Origin: Chelonoidis abingdonii
Taxonomy: Eukaryota; Chordata; Testudines; Testudinidae
Direction: 5' to 3'
DNA length: 64,000 bases
NCBI RefSeq assembly: GCF_003597395.2
Contig: NC_133770.1
Location: forward strand, 89,643,641-89,707,640
The position numbers were made by a program, and so were the translations under genes. Shown piece after piece: positions 33,181 through 45,098 of this stretch. The notes under the pieces are model-generated. The model ran no database searches. It was not told the origin of the DNA and saw nothing but the letters and a program-made list of their open reading frames with translations. Within the stretch, counting starts at the first letter, position 1; each line of letters opens with the position of its first letter.

Positions 33181-36100
33181 TGGCTCATGAAAAGACAGAA
33201 GAATAATAGCTCAGAAAAGACAGATTCCTCTCTCAACCACCCCTCCTCCCTCCAAGCTTCTAGTTCCCCTATCAAAATGATTGAAGATTATGTTTTAGCT
33301 TGGAGATTAATTCAGCCTCTAAGCAAGCTCTCTCAACACCTCATCTGCTGAATCTTTTGCTTGCCCAACCTCCATAGTTTTGTCTTGTAATCCTTTTTGG
33401 CATAACACGCTCCATTAATTCCACTTTGATCTGGGCTTTTCTCCACTTTCTGTCCCTATTAACCCATGGCAAAAACAGAAACCAATGGAAGCTGGTGCAG
33501 TTTCCTGCTTGGCTGCCACATGGTGGAACAGTTGTTGTGGAGAGGGGGCCAAACGAGGGCTGCAGTTTGGCCACTGCTGACTAACAAAAAGAGGCAGATC
33601 AGAAAGCAAAGCTTTTGTTTAATACAAAGGTCCATTCACATGCCATGCTGGACTCTGGTAGCTCCTCTGAAAGGTCACATCATACTAACAGAAAGAAAAG
33701 ACAGTAAAACAAGTGGGGGCAAAACAGATACATTGGAGACTTTTAAAAAGGCTAAAGCTCTTTGCCTAAGGTGAATAATAACTCCACAAATTAAAATAGC
33801 ACCTTAACATTAGATAGTTATCTTTACCAAGGAAAGCCGATGTCCAGCTCTCTTTACTCCTCTTTCCTACTCCCATAGGCTTTTCTCATGCAGCTGGCTG
33901 ACCTAGAGATGTGTGTTGTTCTGGCTTCAAGTTTGGCAGCCAACGAGAACTTTACAGACTTGAGCTTGAATTCAGCTTCTGTTCTGCATTTAAAGCCTTT
34001 TCCAACATTCCTTAAAAACTGGCTGAGCTATCTAGGCTGACCTGCTAGGCCGTCACTGGAACTTGAAGAGGTTTGGATTTGATTTGGCATCTACAATGCT
34101 GTTGGTTTCAGCAGGTTTAGATTCCGACCTGAAGCACTCACCGAACCCTGCTTCCAAGGCAGCAGCTGTTATTCCAGCACCAGGACTGAGAACTGTGTAT
34201 GCTCACAGCATACACACAGAAAAATCAGATAAAAACTCTTGCTGGAAAGTTGCAACATAACAGTGCTTTATTTTTTAGAATGCAGAACAAGAACCTCAAA
34301 ACGGGGGTGGAGGAGACAGGCTGGTCCCTACAACAACAAGGCAACACAACTGACTGATGACTTCTGACAGCGCTGGCACACTTTGCTACAGGGCCCTCTA
34401 GCCTTCAAGCAAAGCCAGGGAAACTCCTCCCACCCCTTAAAATGATAGCTTGCAATTCCAACGGAGTCCTCGCTACATCACAAGTCTTTGAGGTGTTCAT
34501 TGATTTCAGCCTCTGGATGTCTAGGTGCTGCTACCTCAGTGAAGGATGAGGCAACTGCCCTTTTGTGGCCTGGCTACTGACGCAGTGAGCTCCTCATCCA
34601 GCCTCTGTGTACGAGCAGGGATGCATGAGTGTTGTCTAGCAAACCAAATGCAGTTGTCTATTTCCCCACCCAGCCAGAATATTTGCACTTTGTCTCCTAG
34701 CATGAGACTGTCACTGAATCTTTCCAGCCTTTCCAACTGCCTTATCTCATATTAGTCTTAAGCCAAAATGGCTGATCTCAGGTGAACACTGGTTTTCAGA
34801 TACTAGAAATTTCAGTCTTTCTGTATACTGCACTGATTAAATGGGTTCTGCTTCCATCTCTGCTATCAATTGTCATATCTTAGCTGAACCACATTTTTTA
34901 TAGTGGTTAGTCGCTTTGTGACTTCAGGTTTTGAGTGCTCACCTTGAGAGCCCACAGACCTGATTTCCAGGGAACCCCCACAGTTCCAGCTTACTGCAGC
35001 TGGATTTTTGATGCTGAACACCACTGAAAATAGGGCCAAGTTGTCTCAGAACTAAGGCGTTTCAAGTCAGAGGCCTCTTTTGAAAATGTTGGCCTTTAAT
35101 GTGCCCGCTCTGCAGTTTGTTCATGTAATAACACAGCCAATACTTGCCTCAGAGACTTACTGTTTGGCATAGCTGGTGGGTAAAACACTTTAAAGATCTT
35201 TACACATGAAATTTTATTAGGAGAGATGAGGGTCTATACAGAAAATGTCTCATTCCCTTGTTCAAGAAGATAGCAACATATTTTACTCTCCTTCAAGAAG
35301 TCACAAAAGAAGAATAAAAAGATATCTGAAGTGCAAGTATAAAATTAAAGATTTTCTTTATTCCAATTTTATAACAAATGGTCAGCAAAAGGACCAATAT
35401 AATTAGAAGCTTGGAAAACAATAGAGCTAAGGAAATCTTGACATTTTTGTCTTACGCTATTCTTTACCCTGATTTATGGTTGTAGGGGAGATGAAGTAAT
35501 ACTGTTGTCATGATAGTAATTGTGTGAAATTGTTCTCAAGCAGGATTTAAAAATATCAGTGTAATTAAACTAATTATCCTTTTTTTAAATTCAGGCTGGT
35601 GTCACCTATTGTAATTTACACATTCTGTCACAGAAACAAGTGGAGCTGAAAGTTCACGCTTTTGCTTCCTGCTAGCCATAAATCTTCTTATTTCTTATTT
35701 GCATTAATGAAGTGCCTATTGGGCCCCAGTCATGGACCAGGATCCAACTGTGCCAGGTGCTGTACAAACAGAAAATAGATGTGTCCTTGCCCTAAAGAAC
35801 ATTTCAACTTACCTAATGCACTTACTCTCTCTCATCCCCACAAAAACACAGTAACATAAACGGCCTGATCTAGCTCCCATTGAAGTCAATGGGAGTTAGC
35901 CTGGGTCCTGAGCATGTGACATTTGTAATGCATTTCAGTTTGAAAGAACAGTTGGGCTTTGTGATGATGAGACCATGGTGATGAAGGCTTCAACTTGCTT
36001 TCTAAGGACTAAAGGGCAAAATCTGTGGTGGTCAATGCCCAAAAAAGAGAGTAATAGGATTTGTCTCTCTTTATTGTTATAGTTTCAACTCCCTTCCCCA

Positions 36101-37794
36101 GAAGTGGGTATGATGGACCCAAGGTAGAGAGGTAGAATTCTCAGTTAATCAGCTTTTTCTGGTTCCAAGCTCTTACAGGTGAGCCCAATATAGGGTCAGA
36201 GATGTCATTTTTTTCTTTTCTTTCTTTAAGTCCTGAAAATGTTATGAAAATATGACTTGAAAGACCTTAGGTTCACAGAAGAAAAAGATTTCACCTCTTT
36301 TTTTTTTTTTGATTGTCAGTGGAAATGAATGCGAATAAAGACTTTTATCACTGCTTACTAGCTTATACATCAGTTATAGAAGCAGCTATACAGCTTTCTT
36401 ATTACGCATTCCCATATTTACCAACTTCATCAAAATATGATAGGAAAAAAAGATTCTGCATTGATGTATAACATTCTGCATCTAACCTAATCCTCCCAGC
36501 TGGAGCAAACCAAACATCATAGTCCTTCTTTTCATTAAAAATACTTTGTACTTAAGTGACTTACCCAAGGTTACGCAGAGTTAGTGTAAAAGCCAGGAAG
36601 TAAACCTAGCAGACCTGCTGCTGTAATTAGTAGACAGCACTGTTCACTTTCCTAAACTGACTGTTGCATAAAACTTGAAAAAGGCATCAATTTTTGTCAG
36701 AAAACTGTTAGCCAATACCTATATGTTAGGCATACCGCATTAATAGGTATTATGTTAATAAAATATACATTACATATATGATATATGTGATAGGAAGTTA
36801 TGTTAACAGAATATATAATGCTCTCCCCACAATTCTTTTGGCCCATTTCAAGTATCCCACAACACTTTGCAAAGCTGAAAGTAGATTTGGCATTAGAAAA
36901 CAGGAAACTTGTCAAAGCCAAGACACATGAATGGGATGTACCTCTACGACCAACTGGCTTGGAATGTAGTATCCAAAATGGAAATGAGAGAAGTAAAAAC
37001 AAAACAAATTAAGGAACTGTTATGAATTGGTGGGGTGGATTGTAGTGATGTAGAAAGTTTGTAACTTGCAAATCATATTATAAATAGCACTGGTGTATCT
37101 TTGAAGCATGCCTTCTGTGTAAGGTGAACGTGCTACAAGATAAGAAGCGCTTCCTGGAAGGAGGGTATGTAAATAAGTACTGTACTGCTTTGTCTTTAGA
37201 AAATATATTTGGCTAAGTTTAGTTATTTGGGTTCTTAAACATTTTTAGGAGTGAACTTTGAATGTAGTCGAACAATTGGCTACACCTTTTAGTCAATAAA
37301 AGAAATGTGTACTTATTTGTGAGCAAGGAGAATGATATTTTTTTCAATCTTTTTTCAGCAATTTGAATTACATCCCTCTACTATGCCTTTAAGTGAATTT
37401 TTAAAAAAAAATCACTTTTGGTACTCTAGTGTGAGCATTTACATGCACATTTTCTACACAGAGATAATTGGTGAGAAATCAAACTATTAATGCATGAAAT
37501 TCTAAAATAACTACATTTAAATAATGCTAAAGGGACACTGTCAAGTAACTTAGGTACACAATTTGATTAAATGTGAATTTGTTATAAACTGGCAGAAAAT
37601 ATCCTAAGGGCTCTTTCTTTCCTACATGTATCGTTCTCTCATTAAGAAACTTGAAACCCCATAATCTCCTCCAAACAGCAGTCATTGTTTCTTCATGACT
37701 CTGGAATGTTTTTACTTAGAATCTGCAAAGCCAGCCTGCACAGATGGTAACTTCCAACCCCATAGTCTCATTAGTGATGCTGATGAAAACAAAG
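33181..37794. other. Longest stretch with no gene; scattered old fragments
   Basis: Seen: a LINE-like tail in antisense at 35715-35815 (ATCCAACTGTGCCAGGTGCTG), a short perfect unit CTCCCATTGAAGTCAATGGG at 35875-35894, a MIR-like antisense core at 36555-36660 (TTACCCAAGGTTACGCAG) and a T-run at 36298-36311. Open frames at 33466-33774 and 36697-37002 have no supporting context. Confidence 0.45.
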
Positions 37795-38463
37795 AGAGGC
37801 GGAGCCATGTTGTCAGCTTGTGATTTTCATCACAAATCTCATGATAATGTTTTTCTTAAAAGTTCTGCTCCTAGAGCCACAGGATTATTGAAAAAAAAAA
37901 TTCCTAGCTCTTGCAGTTGCAGAGAAAAACTTGAAAATGTAAACCCTAGAGGCTCAAAACCCAGGAAGCAAATAACAAGAACTGCCCCATATCAGTGATT
38001 CCCAAACTCTGGGTCATGACCTCAAATAGGGTCACACCATCAGCAGGTGGGGTAAAAGCAATCCCTAGTGTGTGGAGGACACCATTTCACTCCACACAGC
38101 GTGCCCCTCGCAGGTATGGTGCTTTCATTGTCACAATGCATGAAGGATGCCATTTTGCTCTACAAAATTGTGTCCGCTGCACAGCATGATCTCACACGCA
38201 TCATATTTACAAGTTCACACTGTGGGAAGGAAGCCATTGGTTCCTCCCTGTAGCATAGATACCATGTGTGCAAGGTCATGCTGTGCAAGGGACTCCATTT
38301 TGCTCTACAAAATGACATGCTGTCTGGGGTTCTGCGAGGAAATAATTCATTAAAATGGGGTTGTGCTGCAAAGAGCCTGGGAAGCTTTATAGATAATTTT
38401 TTTAATGTCATGAATTTTAAGCCAGTCTTGTGATTTTTTTTTTGAACACTTGGGGCTAGCACT
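37795..38463 (+). repeat. Unclassified repeat R1, copy 2, split by another repeat
   Basis: The left part 37795-37993 (TTGTGATTTTCATCACAAAT, TTGCAGTTGCAGAGAAAAACTTGAAAATG) and the right part 38386-38463 (TTTTAAGCCAGTCTTGTGATTTT, AACACTTGGGGCTAGC) continue one another relative to 50640-50880; the middle 37994-38385 is the inserted sequence. Confidence 0.5.
37994..38385. repeat. Likely hAT-related insertion with internal repeats
   Basis: Begins CAGTGATTCCCAAACTCTGG, a hAT-like terminus, and interrupts repeat R1. The block CCATTTTGCTCTACAAAAT occurs twice (38151-38169 and 38297-38315) together with CATGCTGT/GCACAGCATG words in both orientations. The matching right terminus is not clear (GAGCCTGGGAAGC may be its remnant). 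Confidence 0.45.
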
Positions 38464-38468
38464 ACTTG

Positions 38469-38512
38469 TTCCTCATTCAGAACAAGTACCACTACTTGTT
38501 CTGAATGAGGAA
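38469..38512. repeat. Perfect 20-bp inverted repeat with 4-nt loop
   Basis: TTCCTCATTCAGAACAAGTA at 38469-38488, CCAC loop, then its exact complement at 38493-38512. It lies at the end of repeat R1 copy 2. No T-run follows, and nothing indicates a transcript. Confidence 0.9.
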
Positions 38513-39003
38513 TGAGTGATGGTGATGTGTATTGTGCGGGAGGGTTGCAGGGTTGAAATAGTATTTGTCAAATGAAAGGGGATGGGGAAACTAATAAGGG
38601 AGAAATAGTCTCATGTTCCATAAAAGGTGTTGCACATAGTGGAAGGCAAATGCACATGTTAAAAACTGTAAGAGGAGTGGAGAGTGTGCCTTCATGGCTT
38701 TGGCACAATACTCAAAGTCTGATACTAGTATACAGGTCTGGTTTTGTCTAAACACTTCAGCAGACATGATTCAATCAGGTACTGCAGGAGCCTTCTGCTT
38801 CCTCTGCAGATGTGGTTCCGTGCACCCACATGGAATCCCACTGACTCCACTGTGGGTAAAGCCTGCAGAGGCAGTGGTAGGATCAAGGCTTAAGACTGCA
38901 TATCAGCCACTGAGTGACAGGAGCAGGCATTCCAAACAATAACGGTGGTCCAGAAAAAATCAAATGTGTGAAAGAGCAGTATTTATTAAAAGAAAAAAGA
39001 GAG
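38513..39003. other. No recognised feature
   Basis: Unrecognised DNA; CATGGAATCCCACTGACTCC (38829-38848) is a weak trace of the recurrent palindrome. Confidence 0.45.
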
Positions 39004-39005
39004 TA

Positions 39006-39194
39006 CACTTCTACCCCGATATAACGCTGTCCTCGGGAGCCAAAAAATCTTACCGTATTATAGGCTGAAACTGTGTTATATCGAACTTGCTTTGATCCGT
39101 CGGAGTGTGAAGCCCTGCCCCCTCAGAGAGCTGCTTTACCGCGTTATATCCGAATTCATGTTATATCGGGTCACGTTATATCAGGGTAGAGGTG
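39006..39194. mobile_element. mariner/Tc1-like MITE, 189 bp, TA target duplication
   Basis: Ends CACTTCTACCCCGATATAAC and, inverted, CACCTCTACCCTGATATAAC, flanked by TA (39004-39005 and 39195-39196). The TA duplication and length fit a mariner/Tc1 MITE. The interior repeats the GTTATATCG word. Non-coding. Confidence 0.85.
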
Positions 39195-39196
39195 TA

Positions 39197-40381
39197 CTGT
39201 AAACATAGAGTAGTCTCCCCAGAGACCAGAAGACAGCCAGACATAAGTGAGAGATAACTGCGAAGGTTTGGTTTGTTTCTGTGGAACTTTCTTTCCACCA
39301 TCCTGCCTCTTTAAAAGCAACTACCTGAAGTGATTCAAGTATTTACAGCAGGACTTTTATGGAGCAGAATACCCATACTGCCTCAGTGCCTGCTGGCTGA
39401 TTGCTACACCTGTGATTCTTTACATTAGTCACAGGTTGGCTGCTTGTGGCCTAATAGCATCCAGCTGACAGGAAGCTGCTTACAGACTCATTCTCCTTCC
39501 TAGGAATAAAGTGGGATTATTAAACTATTATTCTCTCCCCAAGGTGAGAGTTTTCATCATGTGCTGTGGAAGAAAAGGAAAGACAAGCTAAACTGGATTA
39601 AGGGATTGCATTTTATACCTAGTATTTTTTTTCTGAACTGTTGTGGAGTTGCAGCCATGCTGTTCTACCCTTAATCTGTTCAAGCGAAAAATAAAGGCAA
39701 TTGGACTCTCTCCTGTACTGAGAGAGGATGGAAAAATAGAATGTCATAGCTGATGGGGGGTGAGGGGGAAGGAAAGAGCAAAAGAGCTTTAATTATCTTT
39801 CATAAAGCATCCATAGCACATGTACCATGAAATGTTCATTGCAGTGTTGGAATTAAAAAATGTAAAAGGATACAGCCTCTGTCTCTTGAAGAGGAGAAAG
39901 AATGGAATTCTCTTTCATGGGTTCCCTGACCAAACAAAAGTCAAGCATATGGAAAGATGGGCCTCTCAGCCATTGCCTTAACTGTGCAGCTTCCTGGGAA
40001 TCCTTCCTTCTCTAATCCCTGGTAAATAGCAACAATCAATAAATAAACTAAACAGACAATGCTGTTGAATAAACAGAAGGGTTTGTGGCTGTGGAGCTTT
40101 ATATATTGGTACCTGCCTGAAGCCAAAGCCTAGTGGTTGGAAGCATCATCCAATTTAGGGGGTCATTAGAGCCATAATTATCCCAGGGTCAAATCCTGGG
40201 TTATACAGAAGTCAATGGAAACTGCCAGATACTCCTCACTTGGAAACTCTGGTCACTTATTTAGGTGCCTAATATGGGTGTGGAATTCCAAGTCCCCTAA
40301 GTGACTTAAAAGCCCAAGTCTCATTGTACATTGATAGAGGAGATTTTTAAAAGTGCCATGGCATGTGGTTCCCAGATCATC
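39197..40381. other. No gene; target of the Penelope-like insertion at its end
   Basis: 40200-40372 contains weak palindrome-type words (ACAGAAGTCAATGGAAACTG; CACTTATTTAGGTGCC against CCCTAAGTGACTT) and continues after the insertion at 41215 (TAGGCACTTTTGGAAAATCCC). 40372-40381 is the left copy of the duplication. Confidence 0.45.
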
Positions 40382-40810
40382 CCTCACTCTCTCAGATCCT
40401 GGGAGACAGGCCAGTCCTCACTTACAGACAGCCTCCCAACCTGAAACAAATACTCACCAGCAGCCGCACACCATACAACATAAACACTAATCCAGGAACC
40501 TATCCTTGCAACAAAGCCCGATCCCAGCTCTGTCCACATATCGATTCGAGTGACACCATCATAGGACCTAATCACATCAGCCACGCCATTAGGGGTTCTT
40601 TCACCTGCACGTCTACCAAAGTGATATATGCCCTCATGTGCCAGCAGTGCCCCTCTGCCATGTACATTGGCCAAATCAGACAGTCTCTTCGCAAAAGAAT
40701 AAATGGACACAAATCTGACATCAGGAATTCATTAACGTTCAAAAACCAGTGGAGAACACGTCAACCTCTCTAACCACTCAGTGACAGACTTGAAGGTGGC
40801 AGTTTGCAAC
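40382..40810 (+). pseudogene. Decayed GIY-YIG endonuclease of a Penelope-like element
   Basis: The C-terminal part of the Penelope-like protein, whose endonuclease nicks target DNA for reverse transcription. Seen in the frame through 40411-40770: RPVLTYRQPPNLKQIL; a cysteine cluster (PCNKARSQLCPHI, 40504-40542) in which one usual cysteine appears replaced by serine; then VIYALMC (40621-) and MYIG (about 40660), the two halves of the GIY-YIG signature, and LRKRINGH with the conserved arginine. After about 40725 the frame breaks; GEHVNLSNHSVTDLKVAV continues from 40751 in the +1 frame. No RT core upstream. The catalytic glutamate cannot be assigned because of the break. Non-functional. Confidence 0.8.
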
Positions 40811-41204
40811 AAAAAAACTTCAAAAACAGACTCCAAAGAGAGACTGCTGAACTCAATTAATATGCAAATTAGACACAATTAACTCAGGCCTTACAGAGAC
40901 TGAGAATGGCTGGATATTATACTAATTGAATCTATTTTCCTATATTAAGTTCTCCTCACACCTTCTATGGGTCATCTTAATTATCACTTCAAAAGTTTTT
41001 TTTCCCCTGCTGACGATAGCTCATTTCAGTTGATTAGACTCTTCCTGTTGGTATGCATACTTCCACCTTTTCATGTTCTCTGTATGTATAAATATCTCCT
41101 TTCTGTGTGTTCCATTCTGTGCATCTGAAAAAGTGAGCTGTAGCTCACGAAAGCTCATGCTGAAATAAATTTGTTAGTCTCTAAAGGTGCCACAAGTACT
41201 CTTT
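40382..41204 (+). mobile_element. Penelope-like element, 5'-truncated, with 10-bp target duplication
   Basis: 823 bp between two exact copies of CCAGATCATC (40372-40381 and 41205-41214). It contains a GIY-YIG endonuclease relic and ends GAAAGCTCATGCTGAAATAAAT...TCTAAAGGTGCCACAAGTAC, the tail seen in reverse at 22991-23114. The RT domain is missing, so the copy is dead. Confidence 0.8.
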
Positions 41205-41360
41205 CCAGATCATCTAGGCACTTTTGGAAAATCCCACTCCATGTATTCCTAGTTTAAACACTCACATGTGAAAAATCTTTTTTTTTTCTTTTCTTTTTTG
41301 GTCAGTCCCAAAGTTCTTTAGAGCTATTTCCCTAACCTAATGTATGTTTGTCACTACTCT

Positions 41361-41386
41361 GTTTGTTTGTTTGTTTGTTTGTTTTT
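41361..41386 (+). repeat. (GTTT)n microsatellite
   Basis: Six uninterrupted GTTT units followed by TT. Confidence 0.9.
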
Positions 41387-43744
41387 AATTTTGTTAACAT
41401 AACCAGCATGCAGTTCCAAGAAAACCAGTGCTGGCTATCAAAAGTCATGAGCAAACCAGTAGATGTATATCATAATGGAAAATAAAAGGCCCCAGTCCTG
41501 CAAATGGGCCAGTATGTTTAGGTTGTCCGTTGGCTTTAGCGAGTTTCAGTGTGAGCTCAGAAGTCCACAGTTTTCAGGTTTGGGACCTAATCTGAAGGGA
41601 AAGATTTCAGTCTCAAACTATTCCAAGATTTATTATAATAAGCAACAGTGAGCAAAATATTTAAAAATGTAATATGTGTGTGTCCTCTTAGTGGCATTAC
41701 AATAGTACAGTTAAAGAAAATGGTTTCAAATGCAAGTAGCAGAAAGGGGTAGAACAAATTATGGAATTTTCCACAGTATGGAAATAAATGGAAAAACAAT
41801 AGAAATTACTTATCTGTACATTCTTTGATGTCTCATACAGCTTAGAATTTTTGATTTACCTTCCCACCTCCATTAGAAGCAGCAATTAAAAAGTGGGCAA
41901 TGAAACTGATCAGACATAGAGAATTAAATGAAGCTTTGAAGGCATCACTTTAAGGATCTGTTAAACTAATTGTCTGCCATCTCTAACTAAAAAAAGAAAA
42001 GAAAAGGTGACTCTTTGATGTGCTGCTATAGAATAACATGAAGGACTTTAGAATAAGTATTTTAGCCTCCTGGAACAATGTTTCAGCTTAATTGTATTTT
42101 CTGTTCATTTAACCCCTTGCTCACCGGGTTGTCATATACTCACTTCTCTTCTGCATCACAAAGTCCCCAATTCATGATTTGATTCTGTAAATCTGATCCT
42201 GTAGGCACAAGCAGACCTCCATCATAGGCAATGGGGCTTCTCAGGGGTATAGGACTGATCCACAGAAGGGAGTCTCCCACTCTGTGCTGTAGGTCCTGCA
42301 TTGCCACTGACTTTGTCTTGTGCCTTTGCAGCACTGACTCAGAGGGAAGAGTGCGTCCTGGTGAATTACCACCATCTCTTTCTTCAGTGTCCAGGATGAC
42401 AGCCTCACCCCACGCACTCCCCTTTATGCTGGGTTAAAGGGCTGGAGAGGCATAAAGGGGTCCTGAAAGCCCCAGTTCCATCTGGAGGAGGATTCCCCGA
42501 GCCACAGTACTGGGGAGGAGAGTTGTAAGGCAGTCATTCTGGGGCACCTCTCACAAGTCCTAGCATAGGGAACATCCTGGATGGTGGAGGCATTTCAAGG
42601 TCTGGCTGAAGGCTATAGCTTGGCAGAAATTCTGGGCATTAGTATGGCCTTGGCAACCCCTGGAGCAGCCCAGGATTGGGAAAGCACAAAGGTGGTAAAA
42701 TGCCTTAGTCTACTTTTCCCTGGGGTGTGATTCTATCCTGTGCCTTTCAGAGGTGCAGCGCAGAATTATTCCTTCTGAGTCTTCCTTGGAAACCTCTGAG
42801 CCAAATAATGACTATGCCTGACCCTGTTTTCTGCAACTTTTAAGAACAACCTCCAGCTGTTTGTGCTGGGGATCCATCGCGATCTCTGGGCAGGGGTAAT
42901 GGACCTGAATGATTTTCACAGTGTTTCGTAATTGCTAAATTAACTTCAAACATAAGAATGGACAAAGCATTACATTTGTAGTGACAGAGTCTTGATTACA
43001 CTGGCTGAGTAAACCTGCCTGGAACCCCATGCATCAAAACTATTTCCCATGTTTTATCACTCTGGATTTTAGACACTCCTTATGCGAGTCCTTCTGATCC
43101 CAGACACAGTGCAACCTGTGCTTAAATAATGCCATTTGAAACCCCACCCCAACCCCACAAAAAAATAATGGTGCTGATGCCCAGATAAGTATGATTTGTG
43201 GGTGTATTCCAGCCAATCTTCTTGGGTGGCTTCTATTTGTTTTATTTTGGTTTCTTCTGAGTTGTCTGTGGTAGTTTCATGTTTTACAACATGATGTAGA
43301 TCTTTGCTTTGGCTATTGCAAGAGCTAGTTTTCGAAGGCAGCAGTAGTAAAATCTTTAAGCTATTTACATTGAATAAAAAAATCTGTGCAAATCTCTGTC
43401 AACAAAGCCAACGGAGATTCTGTGTTGATCACATTAGCGCAGAGCTGAGGGCTCTAGGTTGCTGCTGCAGCCATGGCTGATGGGCTAGGCTGAACCACAG
43501 AAGGCAGTGCACTGCAACAGACCAGCTCAGCCACAGCTTGAAGCCTGAAACAGCAGCTCCACCAGCTTGTTTACATAGCTGCCAAGCTTTGTGCAGCTCC
43601 AAGGGTGATAATCTTATGCAAATTATTGAATGAGCTAGTGTGCCTATTTGGAAAATATTTTTCACATAAACTACATTCCTTCTGTTTTTAAATAAATGTG
43701 AGGGTCAGGTACCTCAGTTGGTCCCCTTGTCCATATGCATCATG
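41387..43744. other. No recognised feature
   Basis: Mixed composition; nothing with a family resemblance, splice context or RNA-like structure. Slightly GC-richer between 42200 and 42760. Confidence 0.45.
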
Positions 43745-44200
43745 ATTAGACTTGGCAGAAATTGATTTTTATTTTTTTTAATCATCTCAAAGGAGAATAT
43801 CAAAGTTTATTCTTAATCATTTTTTGACTTTTCTCTATTTAAATTTTCACTGTTGCGGGAAATTATGGGGTGTCAGACAATAATTATTTAATGACAGTAG
43901 ATGTTGAGATTCAAAAAGTTAAAGCTTTCTAACTGTTAAAACACAAATTGTCAACATCCTATATCAAAATATACAAAGTAAATACCCTTAAATCAAACTC
44001 TAATAAAAATTCTCATACGTTCTCAAGTAGCATCTTTCTTATTTTAATGTCTGTAAATTTTTTGATTATTGATAGAAATATTTTTAGTCAGTTTGAGTGT
44101 GTGCAGTGCAACTGATGTTAATCTACATTTATCAGTAGATATCTAATCCTCCCAAGCCCAATTATGTTAGTCTTTAATTATGTAGTCAAATAGTATTACT
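43745..44200 (+). repeat. Unclassified AT-rich repeat R2, copy 1
   Basis: Shares with 54655-55125, in the same order and orientation: TTAGACTTGGCAGA, TTTTCACTGTTG, GACAATAATTATTTAATGACAG, AAAACACAAATTGTCAAC, TCAAAATATACAAA, TTAAATCAAACT, GTTCTCAAG and CCAAGCC. About 400 bp, no terminal inverted repeats seen, no coding capacity. Family unknown. Confidence 0.7.
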
Positions 44201-44489
44201 TCCACCCTGCTCTGGGAATGAATCAGGGTTGTGTAATGAAGGATACTCTTGTCTGTGAGACCACTGCCTTATTGTTGCAGAAGTTGGAAGGTGTATAGTG
44301 AATGAGGAAGGGGATTGCAGGAAAATAAAGGATGATCTCATGTTGTGGCAGCTGAACGCTGCCCTGGAGAACTGGATTCTATCCCTGCTTCTTCCACAGA
44401 GTTTCTATGTGACGCTAAATAATCATTTGTACCAGACTTTTGACAGGTGGTCCCTGATTGTGAGTTTCTTAAATTTTGGGTGCCCAACT
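44201..44489 (+). repeat. Possible MIR-like fragment, sense
   Basis: ACTGGATTCTATCCCTGCTTC (44371-44391) followed by TATGTGACGCTAAATAATCA is a weak match to the MIR head and core. Rest of this stretch unrecognised. Confidence 0.3.
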
Positions 44490-45098
44490 TAAGACTGGGG
44501 TGTATTAACAGGAGTGTTGTGTGTAAGTCACTGGAGATAATTGTCCTGCTCTGTTTGGCACTGGTGAGGCCTCAGCTGGAGTTTTGTGTCCAGTTTTGGG
44601 TGCCACACTTTAAGAAAGATGTAGATAAACTGGAGACAGTCCAGAGGAGAGCAACAAAAATAAGAGGTTTAGAAAACTTCACCAATGTGGAAAGGTTAAA
44701 AAAACTGAGCATGTTTAGTCTTGAGAAAAAGAAGATGGCGGGTGGGGGGAGAAGAACCTGATAAGTTTTCAGATATGTCAAGGGCTGTTATAAAGAAGAC
44801 TGTAATCAATTGTTCTCCATCACCATTGAGGAGAGGACATGAAGTAATCAGTTTAATCTGAAGCAAGGGAGATTTCAATTATTAGGAAAAAACTTTCTAA
44901 CTATATGGATAATTAAGTAGTGGAATAGGTTATCAAGGGAGGCTGTGGAATCTCTATCAGTGGAAATTTTGAAGAACAGATTAGACGAAAACACCTGTCA
45001 GGGATGGTCTAGATATACTTAATCCTGCCTCATTTTGGGAGTTTGACAAGATGACCTCTCAAGATTCCTTCCAACCCTACATTTCTATGACTCTGTGA
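44490..45098 (+). mobile_element. CR1 LINE 3' half (ORF2 C-terminus to 3' end)
   Basis: Sense CR1, 5'-truncated. The 3' part GGCTGTGGAATCTCTATCAG, CACCTGTCAGGGATGGTCTAG and the end GATGACCTCTCAAGATTCCTTCCAACCCTAC are typical of CR1 3' sequences. Confidence 0.9.
44531..44735 (+). pseudogene. CR1 ORF2 C-terminal fragment
   Basis: An open frame reads LVRPQLEFCVQFWVPHFKKD, then LETVQRRATKIRGLENF and ERLKKLSMFSLEKK, matching the conserved C-terminal segment of CR1 ORF2 after the RT domain. The usual RRLRGDLI-type continuation is replaced by a GC-rich run and the frame ends at 44759. A fragment with no catalytic residues. Confidence 0.85.

Noticed and set aside
33466..33774. 102-codon plus-strand open frame
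   Set aside because: No splice sites, no family resemblance and no conserved motif.
38151..38315. Direct repeat CCATTTTGCTCTACAAAAT considered as a CRISPR-like or satellite unit
   Set aside because: Only two copies 146 bp apart, inside a likely hAT insertion; no array.
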